A DNA stretch of 64,000 bases from Drosophila pseudoobscura (taxonomy: Eukaryota; Arthropoda; Insecta; Diptera; Drosophilidae), in contig NC_046680.1 of the NCBI RefSeq assembly GCF_009870125.1, positions 14,403,501 through 14,467,500 of the forward strand, given 5' to 3'. The notes beneath the pieces were generated by a model. It did not search any database. It was not told the origin of the DNA and worked only from the letters and a program-made list of their open reading frames with translations. Every line of letters starts with the position of its first letter. The stretch's first letter is position 1. This document shows positions 13,690-27,060 of the stretch, in pieces. Both the position numbers and the translations under genes were made by a program.

Positions 13690-16600
13690 ATGATAGCCAA
13701 CCTGGTCAACGTCATTAGCAGCATCGCCATCGAGATGGACTCGGGCATGAACACGGACCAGCATAAGACTCTTGACATTGACGCGGGGTCGGGACTGAAC
13801 GTCACGCAGGCTCTCTGGGAGCTGGCGGTGGCAACGGCCACTGGGATGCCGCCCCTCATCGAGGGCCTTGACAATGGAAGCGTGCCGGTGACCGAGACCC
13901 CCTATGTGCCCTACGGCAGGCGGCCGGAGACCTACATTGTGCCCATCCTCTTTGCCCTGATCTTTGTGGTCGGCGTCCTGGGCAATGGGACACTGATTGT
14001 GGTCTTCCTGAGCGTGCGGCAGATGCGGAATGTTCCAAACACGTGAGTTCAGGCATAGCAAAAGTATCCCCACCCTGCAAATGGAGGTTTAAGCGAACAT
14101 GCGAGTAAAAGTGGAAGCAAAAAGATACCAATTATTCTCCGATTTGCAGGGTATCTTCATTGACTAGACACCTTAACGTACCAGAGATGGTAAAGAGATA
14201 TTCGCATACGTTTAAATTCAATCTTGGTGTGATTACAGGATATCAACGAGTCCACTTTCGTCTTTGTGGGCTTGTTGGAAAATGAGTTTTTGATTTATGG
14301 CAAACTTAAATTGAATTTAATTGTATAAAGTATGCGCAATGGACCAAAGTGTGCGCCAAATTATGCATGCAAGAGGCGAATGTCACGAGTTTCCCTGAAA
14401 GTTATCCACCACCCCCTTTGGGGCCACATACGCCAACCGCAACGTGGCTACCCATCAGTTAATTAAGTGCTCGGCTGGGCCTGGGCTGGGCTGGGCTGGA
14501 AGGACCGGCAGTGTGATGATAATGGTAATGCTGTTACGTCCTCCTCCCAGAATTTACTTAAAACTCCCCTACGCACATGAATCGATTGGCAGCTGTTGAA
14601 GCATTTGCACAGAGAAACAAAATGGGACACGACACTCGTATTTTGTACCCCCCCTCCTTAGAGCCAACTAATTAGTCATGTCTGTAATGTGTGCGTGTGT
14701 GTGTGTGGGCGGGCGGTTTTTTGTACTGCATAAATTGTGTGTCATAAATCAAGTTATTGTGCCAAGCCATGCCCTCGGAGACAAATATGATTTTCAGACG
14801 ATAACCTTATGTCGCCTTGCTTTGGGGGAGGCCACTGTAAGTGGCAGCTGGAGACTATGTATGTATGTGGTGGAGGCTGTAAGCGAGTGTTGGAGAGAGA
14901 GGGAAGGCGAGAGAGTCTTAAAGGGCAAACGAAGATATGTAAGTAACTGTTTAAGAACAGTCGTGTCGCTCAGTTTGGTCGTGTGTAGTAGCATGTATCA
15001 GAGGCGCTGCTGGACACTATGCGGTGGAGGGCAGTGTAGGCTATAAAGAGTGAGAGGGAGTTGTCTTTAAGAGCAAATGAAGTAACTGTGACTTCGCTCA
15101 GCTTGGTGAGAAAAAAAGGGCCCAGTGGCGGTGAGAGCTGCTGAGACTGTACGAAAGAGCAGGCAAAGGGATTATGCAAAATAGCAAAGTAACGGTTAAC
15201 GCACAGTGGCAATTATTTTTTTGGGTAGAACAATTTTCATTAGCTTTACATTTGCACCATTTTGATGAGGAATAGACTGGAAATTCACTCTCTATTTACC
15301 ACTTAGAACAGCGGCAGCTGTGGCAGGCACTGTGTCTTCAAGAGAGCCGCCGCTTTGCATGGAACCGTTACTCAAGCGCACACACCACACTTCACTCGAA
15401 TTAACTTGTCCACATTCGAGACAGACGAGCGGGGGGGAATGTAGACAACAAACTAAGCAACGTTGGAGGAAGCAATGAAATGATGGGAAAACCCTATTTG
15501 AAATAAGTCAAGCCCCATGCACACATGTCCTGGGCACTTAAAACTTACTGGCTGGCACTCTTCTGTGCAGCCAAAAGCTGAGGGAAATGTCAACTGATCA
15601 AATTACGCTGAAATTGCATTTCGTAGTCAAGCCAGACCCTACCGAACCAACCCGAGGGCCGAAGCAGACCGTTATCGGCTTTAGAGCTCGGAGCCACAGA
15701 AAAGTAATTTGGTGTTGCATTTCCGGCAGCAGAACGTGGCTAACAAAGTGCCACATGCAGCTTATTTATGGTTGGCGGAGAGGTTGGATAAAAGCGAAAT
15801 TACTATATGAGATCACGGACCGAATTGCCACTATGCGCAATTTATTTGCTGCCACTGTAAGAGACGAGCTTAAGTGTGCCGTGCCCTTTGTGGGGGGATA
15901 GTGAGAATGCAAAAATCCTTGCCAAAAGATAACTGCGCTTAACTCTCAAGCCTCTCTTACTCCTTCTCTCCCTGTCTCTGCTGTAAAAGAGTGTGTAGGC
16001 ATATGGCACCATTTTCCACTGCTTCCTCAAGCAGTCCATTCCCATTCTAAGAGAGAGGGAGAGGGAAACTCATTTTGGAACAGCTCTGTTCTAGACTTAA
16101 TAAAGCTTTAGGCTTATAAATCAATTTAATCGGTCATTGTACTTGCCCCAAGTCAGCGACAACTGTCTCGCAAAAATTTGCCTAATACTTGGCCCCCATA
16201 AATCAACGATGCGCAGAATTTTTATCACACTTGAAGGAGCACGTGCTCGTGCTGGAATCCCTAACCCCTAAAATTCAGCCAAAAGCCCATTGCAAAGTCA
16301 GCCTGCTTATCTCAAGAAGTAAAACATAAATCTATTGGGGGGCCGCCTTGACTTGACTTTAAATTTCAAACACACATAAATTGTCTCTTCCAGCTATATA
16401 CTTTCGCTGGCCCTGGCGGATCTGTTGGTCATCATCACCACCGTGCCACTGGCATCCACCATCTACACCGTGGAGTACTGGCCTTATGGCAGCTTCTTGT
16501 GCAGTCTGTCGGAGTTCATGAAGGATGTATCGATTGGGGTGTCGGTGTTCACACTGACAGCCCTCTCGGGCGATCGGTACTTTGCCATTGTCGATCCATT

Positions 16601-19410
16601 GCGAAAGTTTCATGCTCATGGTAAGATATATGAAGAAGAATTCCCCAATGTAGAACGAGTAGCTACAACACTTTTACGTCTCCTTTCAGGAGGCGGTCGC
16701 CGGGCCACGCGCATGACCTTGGCCATAGCGGTTTCCATTTGGCTGTTGGCCATCATCTGCGGTCTCCCAGCCCTCATCGGAAGCAATCTCAAGGCACGTT
16801 TTGCCCTAATAATCCGAAAATTAGTCGTTAAACTAATTTCACTCTTGCCACTCTTGCAGTATCTTGGCATCAACCAGGAGAAGTCGATTGTCATCTGTTA
16901 TCCCTACCCGGATGCTTGGGGCGCTAACTACGCCAAGACAATGGTCCTGTTGCACTTCCTGGTCTACTATGCCATCCCATTGGTGATAATAGCGGTTTTC
17001 TATGTGCTGATTGCCCTGCACCTGATGTACACGGCGAGTGTTCCTGGCGAGATGCAAGGAGCTGTCAGACAAGTGAGTATTTGTTCCCTTCCAATCCTTG
17101 AGACAGTGGAAACCCTTCAATTTCTCTAGAAAGAATTCCATAAAGTGATATACATCAGTAATCTCAAATAAATAATGATATACGTAACTTCATAAGAGTG
17201 AATAAACTGAAGAAAACTTTTTCCAACTACTTTTTTACCGACAACAAAATTGGCAAAAAACTTTTCCACTTACTCCACTTGAGTGGAATTAAATATTTAT
17301 ACGAACTTACGCAGAGCATAGTTAATAAATTACATGAAATGGAGGTACATATATAATACGTTTTCAGCACACTTTCGGGTGACAGCAATGAATGCGAAAG
17401 ATACCCACATTCTGCACTATTCTGAGGAGTTTTGATATCGCCATCCCCCCCTTAAGACTCTCTCTTTGACGAGGCACGGGTACGAGGGCCATAGATAAAT
17501 AGATTACGGATTCGTAGACCACATACACATTAAGGGATCTCGACTGCTTTACGTTTAACAGAAGATAACAGCGTTTATCCATTTGGTCTTGTTGCAGGTT
17601 CGAGCGCGTCGCAAAGTCGCTGTGACTGTGCTGGCATTCGTTGTCATCTTTGGCATTTGCTTTCTGCCGTACCACGTCTTCTTCCTCTGGTTCTACTACT
17701 GGTGAGTGAGTGCTTTTATGAACTGTGAAAGGGATTTATGCGGAGCGGCTGGGGAGCTGCTCATTCATGCATGGATGGAAGAGTCAATTTGTCATGCGGA
17801 TAAAGAGGAGCCTGCCCCCAGCCTCCCCAGCCCCCGGGGCACAGGGGGACGCGTCCGTGTGTGTGGCTGGGACCTGCGGATGAGTAATGTTGTTGCCGTT
17901 TGTTCGACACTTGTTAGCACCGACAATGTGGATGCGGGTGGAAAATCAATTTCCCCACTGATATCTCCATTACAAGTCAACGCTTCGTGCTCACGTGTGT
18001 GTGTGTGTATTTACTTGCAGGCCCACTGCCCAGGAGGATTACAATGCGTTCTGGCATGTCCTGCGCATCGCCGCTTACTGCATGTCCTTCGCCAACAGCT
18101 GTGCCAACCCGGTGGCCCTCTACTTCGTGAGCGGCGCCTTTCGCAAGCATTTCAATAGGTACTTGTTCATTCACATCACTTCAACACCACCACCACCACC
18201 ACCTCCAACTCCAGCAGCATGACAGCATGCCCAAACGATTACCAATCACCCGGTAACGATTACGATAACAAACCAATAGATAACTGTAAGCCAGTAACGC
18301 AACTGTAAGCGTAAGCCAACTGCAATTTGTATCTCTTAAAACCAAACAGAAACATTACTCAAACTCAAACTCCAACCAAAACCCACAGAACCAAACGAAA
18401 CTTGAAACAACCACAATGGCCATCACATATCATATCAAATCAAATCATATGCCAGCTGGGAAGACACTTGAATTGAGTTTGAATTTGTTTTGTTAACCCA
18501 TTCGTTTTTTATGTTGCATCTGCATGAGTTCGTTTTCAGTTGGTTTACCCATTGATTTGTTATCCTTGGGATTCAATGGGATATGTTCAATAGTAGATTT
18601 TGATCGGGAACTGATTTATCATTCCTTTTTCCTTTGAAGAGCTCTCTATAGTCATCTACTTATTTTTTTTTCATGACCTAAGCACAACCTTGACTGTTGA
18701 TGTCTATCAATGGAAGCGTTTAATATCGGCTACCGATAATTGGAAAGAGTACTTCCACTGCCACTTAAAATTCCGTTTAAAAGTAACTGTCTGTCGTGGC
18801 ACTTGAATGTAATCAACATTACGTTAACAGTCAAGCCAAACCATTGACCAGATTGCCATCAGAAATTCTTAGTTTCTTATACGCACACCCACACACACAC
18901 TCACACTTTATAGAAGAAGACGAAAAAAATACACTCCCTTCCTTTTGGTGGCGATTCTATTGCATTCCCATTGGGGCATCTCCTGCAGATATCTGTTTTG
19001 TCGCGGCGCGAACGGACGCCGCAAGAAGCGGAACCAAGCGAACGACACCTTCTGCATGCACCGGGACACCTCGCTGACCAGCACCGCTTCGAAGCGCTAT
19101 CAGTCGCGTCACTCCTGCTATCAGAGCACCATCCGCAGGTGAGTCCATACAAGTGGTCCTTTGGCCCCACACACGCCCCCCCAACAATCGAGTACTGATT
19201 GCCCTTCCCGTTGACAGCTCCCGACTGCAGGAGACAACGATAGCCATGCTGCCAAATGGGCCCCAGGGCCCGAATGGCGCCCCTATTTCAGCCGTAGACC
19301 TAGCCGCTTGCCAGAATGAGGCGACGCGGGGCTACGATTGTTTGCCACTGAACGAGTACGGCCAGCGGACCAGGCCCCCCCTAAGGCAGCAGCAGTCTCT
19401 ATTGAATTAA
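13690..19410 (+). CDS. CCHa1-R: CCHamide-1 receptor, bombesin-like neuropeptide GPCR
   Basis: Eight coding exons: 13690-14042, 16394-16620, 16690-16793, 16860-17072, 17598-17701, 18021-18158, 18989-19138 and 19218-19410. They join in frame to 493 residues, close to the melanogaster receptor I remember. It is a rhodopsin-family plasma-membrane receptor for the amidated peptide CCHamide-1, related to vertebrate bombesin receptors. An extracellular N-terminus of about 80 residues carries an NVT sequon. TM1 contains GNGTL, TM2 has LSLALADLL, TM3 ends in a DRY motif (GDRYFAIV), ECL2 holds the conserved Cys (VICYPYP), TM6 has FGICFLPYH, and TM7 has NPVALY in place of NPxxY. The tail has a palmitoylation-type Cys (YLFCRG) and ends QQSLLN. 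The first in-frame ATG is 13690; its context is weak. Intron 3 uses a GC donor, AAG followed by GCACGT. Confidence 0.95.
14043..16393 (+). other. CCHa1-R: CCHa1-R intron 1 (2351 bases), no gene seen
   Basis: This is a GT-AG intron interrupting the Thr codon of NTYILSLA between TM1 and TM2. It holds GGGCT repeats near 14.48 kb and GT runs near 14.69 kb, but no conserved coding frame or RNA gene that I could recognise. Confidence 0.85.
17073..17597 (+). other. CCHa1-R: CCHa1-R intron 4 (525 bases), nothing recognised
   Basis: This GT-AG intron lies between AVRQ and VRARRK in the third intracellular loop. It is AT-rich with no recognisable feature inside. Confidence 0.85.
17702..18020 (+). other. 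CCHa1-R: CCHa1-R intron 5 (319 bases), nothing recognised
   Basis: This GT-AG intron splits the Trp codon of FYYWPTA in the third extracellular loop. It has a GTGTGT run just before the acceptor and no internal gene. Confidence 0.85.
18159..18988 (+). other. CCHa1-R: CCHa1-R intron 6 (830 bases) with an in-frame alternative tail
   Basis: This intron splits the Arg codon of FNRYLF just after TM7. Reading through the donor adds a short proline-rich tail ending at TGA 18220-18222, so retention would give a receptor lacking the normal C-terminal tail. Nothing else was recognised inside. Confidence 0.75.
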
Positions 19411-19990
19411 AACGGCAGCCCAAAGCTGGCCCCAAAAAACTAGTCTTTAAGGGAGTTTACAGGAAGGCAAGTCGGGCAGGATACGAATCACCCGACTTGC
19501 GGAGGAACAAATAAAAGCTAACCAAAAATTAGAAAATACACATTCAAGCTGAGATTAATTTTGCTTTAAATTCTGTTCTATTTTTGATAGCGCACTCACA
19601 TTAAAATATATGTACGCTGGGCTCCCAAACGGTGTCCAAGCCACAAAAAACTTTATTGATCCCAAAACGTTTTAAGGGAAAACTTGCACTTAAACAAAGT
19701 TGGTGACCCCCCCGAATTGTACATACTTCCTGCACAAAAACACCGACGTACATAAACACATATAGTTAATGCATGGATGTGTGTTTCTATGTGTCTAGTC
19801 ATAGGGTTAAGCCCCCACGTAAACCGTGTCTGTCCCACATTAAAGTATTGGCTTTAAGCGAAACTATTTTACGGAGACATATATTTTAAAATGTGTCTGT
19901 CATTTTAGGATTCTAGTAATATGTATAGTGTAAATATATTTGTATGTGCCAGAAAATAGTTGCAAAATAAATGTAAACTGTGCGTTGAGA
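19411..19990 (+). other. CCHa1-R: CCHa1-R 3' UTR with two candidate poly(A) signals
   Basis: AATAAA occurs at 19510-19515, about 100 bases after the stop, and at 19966-19971. The second is followed by a GT-rich stretch, as expected at a cleavage site. Either could be used. The end point given is an estimate. Confidence 0.5.
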
Positions 19991-22900
19991 ATGTTTTTAC
20001 GTTTTATTTGCCTCTGTCAGTGGCAGGCAGCCAAGGCTCTCGGCGGTGACTTGAAAGGAGATGCGTTGGCATACAAGATTTTATGCCTGGAAAAAGTCAT
20101 GGAAATTTATGGGAAATTAAATTACTGAGAACATCCTGCGGAGCTGCTGTGGAGCACCGCAACGCACCGCACCCCTTGAGCGAAAACTTTTGGTCATTCA
20201 TATGCGAGTAAACACAAAGCAGAGCAGGACAGAGCAGAGCAGGACGGTCGCGACCCAAAAAGAGAAAGAGAAAAAGGGAAAAAGGGAAACTCCTTGTGGA
20301 GGGCTCTTTTTTCGGTTCTGCAAGGGACAGGCCCGCAGATTAATTGGTTTGACCGCCAGCAGAAAAGGTGGAGTCGCCATAATCTAGTGTTCGCATCGCA
20401 ACAGTCCCCAGAAATTTCTGGGTTCTTTTCAAAGTTCGTTGCTCGGTTTGCCTTTCTATTTAAAAACGATTGGATCTGGGATGGGAAAAAGTTCTCGAAT
20501 ATGTCAAAAAGTCATCTGCAAATCGGGTTTCAGAGGAGATTGCACTCCAGAAGAGAGAGAGAGAGTATGAAATAGCCAAGCAATGGCTTTAACTTTATGT
20601 ATTTATTTATGACATTTCGTACTTTAAGTTTCGTTAAGTTCAGCATTATAAACATCTATAAATAGCTACAGGTCCACCTCAGAAAATCACTCCCGTTTCC
20701 TGAATCAATTTCCGGGAATTCTGCGGACTCCTTTGGGGCGTGCCACGTACGTCCCAAGCGTAATGGGCCATCAACCCAATAAGCTTAAATCGGAGGCACG
20801 ATGGGCCTTATTCGATGTATTCGACCGAGACAGATGCAGAAATTAAATTAACCCATGAAAATGTCGAGCGCGTCGGGAGTGCGTTGATCCGTCAGCTACG
20901 TGCTAAGGATTTTCGTTGCCCATTCGCTGGGAGCCTTATCTTTGCCTTGGCAACCAACGACAGATATATAAATAAATGCCTTATATTTGTTATTTTATTT
21001 CGTCCCTCTCTGGCTGCTCATTTTTAATAAACCAACGCGGGTATGCCACTCGACGGAGCGACCACGTCAAGTTGTCATCAAGCCAAGCCAAGTCGAGGAG
21101 TGCTTATCCCGGCTTTATTAACTGTCCAAAGTGTTTGTCGCTCCTTTTGCGGGGCCCAGGACAGGTCCTTCCAAAACCATCCACAATCAGCTCAGCTTTT
21201 ACTTTGTGTCGTTTTCTTTGTGGTCTCGAATTTCAAGTTTATTTTTGGTTTTCTTGAGATTGTTATTCTGATATTTTTCTATTTTTATATTTTGTCTGGG
21301 GGAAATTTAATTTGTGGCGCTCTGGGGAAACAACCGTTGATTTTTGGTCTAATTAGCAAGGCCCTGATCAATAAAGTGGAGCGCTGTAGCGTGGCTTGAG
21401 TGGACTCTCTGTTGTGGTGATTCATGAGGTTGTGGCTGGCAGCCAGTTGGAAAGATGGGACTTTTGGGTTAATTAATATGCAGAAATAGCAATGCAATGC
21501 AACTTCAGTTAATTAATGATTAAAGAGCAGGCTGTTTAGGCACTATCCACAGTTAGGAGAAACCAGAAAGGAGAAAGGCCCCAGGCTGACTCAGCCGGCT
21601 ATGGCTGTTTATAGGATGAAGGAGGAGAAAAATAAGAACTCATTTTCCGATCCATTTTTGGAAAGCGAAATCCAAAACTGTACTTAATTTGATTGCTCGA
21701 GCTTGAATGGTTCATCCGCATCGATTATACTTACTTTATTTGTTTAGCCAATTAAGTAGCCGTAAGAGAGTGAATTAAGTTAAACGACCGCTAATACTAA
21801 TTTAAGTAGCGCCAAGTGTTGCGACACTGGAAAGCCACACAAACAAATTCGAACACGTACAGGGTGCTGGGTGCTGGGGGGAGAGCAGAACATAATGAGG
21901 ACAGGACCATGCCAAAAAAGCGGAACACACGAACACTTAGAAAAACACAGGCAAAGACAAACACAAACATGAAAAGCAATAACAATAATAATGCTCAGCT
22001 AAAGCCACATAAAGCATGCATATGTATGTATGTATGCGCGGTGGAAGAGAGGGAGAGAGCCTAGACAAGTGGCTGGAGACAAGGTATATTAAACAGAAGG
22101 TAGGCCTACAGGCAAATGCATGAGAATGAAGGAGCTTCACAGATGATGCCTTATAGCCTTACCTTCCATTAAATATATATATTTTGTGGGAAGGGGTGTG
22201 GGTAGCAGAAACAGAAACAGAAAACGTATGGGAAGAAGGAGGTGGGATGTGGGTTTAATGGAGAAATGTTGGCGTGGTAAATAAATAAAACGATTTGCGA
22301 CGCACACAAAGACACAAATGTAAGCACAGTCCTCAAGGTGCAAAGCACGGCAGCTTAACACCATTCCAATGTTGTTGTTCTGAAGGCCCCCTACCCTCGG
22401 TGAGCAGCAGGAAGGGCGGAGGGGAGGCTGTAGGCAGGAGTCAATGATTCGTGGAGACGGCGTGACAAAGAGTCGTGGCCTAATCGTAAATTGCTTTGAG
22501 TAGGACTAATCTACACACATGCACACAGACACACACGCATTAGGCACATAAAAATTGGCTCTCAATAGGCCGGAGGGCACTTTTGTGCCTCGCACTCACA
22601 CGTTTTTAATCTCTGTGCGTGCGTGTGTGGTTTATACCTTCACAAAGAGTATGATGATTTTGACCATATGTTTGCAACGCCAAGAGCGTCAAATCCTTTG
22701 CGACCCAAGAGATCAGCATCAAGAATCAAGTCGATATCGTCATGTCCTTCTGAAGAGATTACTGTAGAGATTTCCCTGTAGCTGCCACTGGAAATGGATG
22801 TGTCCACTAGGGTGTCAAATGGCTCGGCCTCCAACGGTAGCCGGTCGCTTGTTCCCTTCTTGTGTGCTCATGTAGGCGTTTTGTCGCCTGACTGTGTGGG

Positions 22901-25900
22901 TGACGGCATCGTCTGGGACACGGGAGCCGCCTCCTGGTTTGATGCCCCTGACAGCTGGCTATGCATTTTAAATGCCTAAATTGGATCAGAGTACGTAATG
23001 GAAAATCGTACATAAAGGCCAGGCGATGTCCCAATATGCTAAGCATTGCGTGTCGACACAGCCACTATTGTGGCTGCCAAGGCTAATGCTCGATCGCTGC
23101 AGGGACAGCATTTATACTTTAGACTCCTTATAACACTTAACACTTAAGCACATTTTGACCTTTGAAATTGTATAACACCAGAAATGGAGCTCAAGGATAT
23201 CCTCCAGCTTGGATATTTCCTAAACGTATGCCACACAATTTTACGATGCTCATTTTATCACTCTGGCAAGCGAAGCAGTAGCCAAAAATCACCACCTGCT
23301 GATTTATATTTAGCTAAAATATACAACCTCCTTCTCAGGTTCTCCTTCTCCGTCGCAGGAACATCGTCACTCGTATATTATCGGCCACTCGACCCCGTCG
23401 ACTCATCTGACTTAACCTTCTCCGCTTGGCCTGGCTCAGGCTCTGGCCTCTACTCGAACACGAGTATATTTTAAGCATTTACAACTTGATGGCCAATGGT
23501 CTAGTGGCAGGCCATGCAGTGGTCCTCCATCTCCATCTTCATTCCCCCTCCATCGACTTGCTCTGAGTCTAAGCCCCTTTTGGGAGCAATCACAGCTGGC
23601 GGTTGGCCGCAAAGGCCACAAGCCACAAGAGTCAGCCCCATCCAGCGGCAGAGTGTAACATCAGAGCTTAGAGATGGTGGGATGGAGAGCTGGAGGAGGA
23701 GGGTTGGGAGCAACGAATTTCTTACCAACTAATTGCTGGGGAACCAGGGCAAACCTCCGATAACCGACACCGTATGAGCTAGCTCCACCACCATTAGACA
23801 AGCCGGCAGGGGTGAGGGGCTGAGGGAGGAGCACCTGCCAGTTGAGAGACATCAAGCATACGCCTCGTGTGACATCTAATTAAGGCCCCAAATAATCCCA
23901 GCAAGAGGCAGACGACGGGTACTAGGCAATTAAACATGTAAAGTCTCCAGGTTCAGTTGATAGAACACCATTATCATCCACACATCCGATCCCCCCCTCG
24001 CACCGAAGGCGCTGAAAGGCGCACCGCCCCAAGAATAAATAAACTTTAGAGAGAGCATAAAGAGACGAGGAAATAAGTGGAGCGTGTTAGTTTGGATTCG
24101 GGTTTGGATTTGGATTTGAATTTGGACCCGCATCACCAGCTGAGAGGCACTCATCCTCGTCGCGCATACAGGATACATGAGGGAACGGCCTTGCCCTCGG
24201 GCACTTGAGCAAATATGTAGTAAAAAGGACATTCGCTCGAATTGTCACATTCGTTCGGCGAACTGGTGCCCCGATTTATGCATTTGCCTACAGACAAAGG
24301 AATTTCTATAAAGATGCCACAGAACTTGTCAGCTTTCTTTGTTTTTTGCCAAAGGTCAAAGATGCCTTTCTCGTAAATATCGGTTCACCATAAAAAACGA
24401 GTCTGTGCTTCTATTTTGGGAATGTTTTAAAGGCTGCCTTAACTTCAATTACACAACGAATTCATTTGATTTATCCGACTTATCCGAGGGCATTATTATT
24501 TTTGATCTGTCCCTACCCACAGGAAATAATCCCAAAAGTGGCAGACACTCGTTTAATTAACTTCCCTTTCAATTCTAATTTTCGCTCTCATCCCCCGATT
24601 GGTCAGACTTCTTGGCGCAACTTTGTTGGCCCAAAAGGCAAAAGGCGACCAAATGGCGAAACTTTTGGAGCCCTGATAGAATAAATCTTTTTTCCGATTC
24701 GCTGATTTTATTTGTTTGCTTTTGCACAGGCAGAAGAATGGGGCACAAACCCTTTTCAATCAAATTAGCTCCAGTCAGCGGAGCAATTCCATCACTGGGA
24801 GCTGATGAAAGTTCTCGATTGGCATAGGAGGGGGCCTCGAATGCTAAAGGGAAGAGTCACAATTTGGCTTAAATCAAAAATAAATCCAATTCAGAGTGAT
24901 CAAAATTGTATATCCATTCAATTGGCCCACAAAACTACGGTGTATATCGAAGACTACAGGAGGTAGAACTAACAATCAATGACATTCCGTGGGTAGTGAG
25001 TACTTGCAGTCTTTATGGACACTTATTGAGTCATGGAGGTCGAAACTTTACAGATTGTGTGTCTCTCTAAATGCTGCAGATGGCTTGACATTGTTGCCAA
25101 AATAAGACGACAGACGCGGAAAACTTTGATGGGTCACCATCCCCTGCCAAATCATTGGTCGTTCATTTATCAGCGGGGCACAGGGAGCGGCACAACAGCC
25201 CCACACAACAACGATGAAAAGCCAGAAATCCCACAAAGTTGTAAGCCAACATCCAAGTTTTCCTCGCAATCGATGTACTTGAATGCCGAGTGCGGCTAAG
25301 TTTTCGTTTTCGTTTCCGTTTCCGGTCGGTTTCATGCAAAATAATCACAAATCGCTATCTGAATTGTGCGCTATGTACGTGCTTGTGGCCTCCTTTGGGC
25401 TCTGTCCATTCTTTCTGGCTCTCTAAACGTTTCTCAAACACTTGACTTATGACATTTGATTGGCACACATGTGCGCCTCGGACGGCATCACGTTTTATGG
25501 GCATGTTTAAAGGGGCCTGGTCCAGGCCTGCGAATATGCATGGATCTCGAGAACAATGGAAATCAGTTGACTTATTGGCTTGTGTATGGCAGTTGTGATA
25601 TAAAAGCAATTCAAATATTTCTCAGTGAGACAAATAAACACGGCCTAAGAAGAGGCAAAGCTACAGCTAGAGCAACAGAGACAAGAGTTTAATTCAATAA
25701 GGATGCGCTTTCCACTTGAGCGGAAGTGCCAGACCTCGGCTACGAATCTCCCTGCCCCAGCAACGGATAATAATCCGAGAAAAGTAAGTACAAATACTGT
25801 GCCATATTTCGATGGAATTAGGATTGTGCGTAAGGACCCCACTAACCCACAAACAGATATCTCTTGCATTTGAAGAGAGGAATTTTTCTGGAAAAAACCT

Positions 25901-27060
25901 GACACAAATATGCCATAAGCAGGTTCTTTTTTATTCCTGTATCACTTCTTTGGCTTTGGCAATTGTGAAATTGCGCGAAAGATGGCTTGTCAGTGCCAGC
26001 TGGCGGCAGCAGCAAAGACGAGTAGAGTAGATTAAAAAATAGCAAAACGCGAGAGCTGTAGCGGACAGAAATAACAGTCGGGACTAGATAGGCAGCAGCC
26101 CTTTCCTGACAAGCCATTGGACATAACACTCACTGCATTCCTTTGGGCTACAGGTGAACGATGCGGCTACTTCTGCATATTTCTGCCGGAGGCTCTTACA
26201 TAGTGCCGCATTGAAGCATCATTTGCATATTTTCCGCTAACACGTTGCGCTTATATCACACATACGCAGCGAGGGTCCCAGCATTCGCCCTGCAGGCATT
26301 ACCAACTTTTCTGAAACTCCATTCGCAGCCCCACTCCTATTGCCCCTTCCTGGCAGACCATCTATCGTCAATCACTCTTCATCTCTCGGCTCGTTGGCTT
26401 TTAAATGTATCTGCTTTGCCCAAAGTGGGCGAACCACACAATTTTGGGGCTGGATCAGAGGAAATTAAACTAATTTAACATGCCCCCCATATGCTCCACC
26501 GAATACGGACTTTGAGAACTAGACAAGGTGTCACGCATTATTCATTTTCTTAAATGAATGTTCGATAAGATTGGGTCTATTCTTTAAAAACTTTTAATTT
26601 AAGAAAAAGAAAAGTCTAAAAATTCGAAAAACATAATTGAGGTAACTCTGCTACATGGCAACTACATTCTACATGCATTTTACATTACATCTTTCAAAGC
26701 CAAGACATGAACCGCAGACAGGTGGCGCCAAAACAAAAACTTGAACTAGTTCACTTTCAAACTTTGACTCAGGAGTTAATGTTGTTAAGCGGCAGCAGAT
26801 TATAGATAGTGTTGTAAGGGATGAAAAAAGCGCGGCGTTTGAATTCAAATTTGGCCTGCAAACGACAGCTGTAGCTGCCACGCGCTCACGCTTACCCTCT
26901 CTCTCTCTCTCTCTCTCTTGGTACTTGGTACTCGCTCGCGCTCTCCGCACTTGTCTTGGCTTAAACGTGTTTTAGCCAACTGCTCTTGCTCTGGTGGCTC
27001 TGGCTGTCTCTGGCTTTGGTTTTGGCTTTGGCTGGCTTTTGGTGGGGCTTCCACTTTAAC
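19991..27060. other. About 7 kb intergenic region, no gene supported
   Basis: Only short conflicting ORFs are present on both strands. A (CT)11 run at 26897-26918 is a possible GAGA-factor site upstream of the next gene. TATG repeats lie near 22.02 kb. No tRNA, family-like protein or transposon ends were recognised. Confidence 0.55.
26897..26918. repeat. (CT)11 dinucleotide run, possible GAGA-factor site
   Basis: Eleven uninterrupted CT units lie about 160 bases before a possible initiator (TCAGTT at 27072) and about 1.9 kb before the start codon of the SEA-domain gene. GAGA factor binds such runs in Drosophila promoters, but a plain microsatellite is equally possible. Confidence 0.5.
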
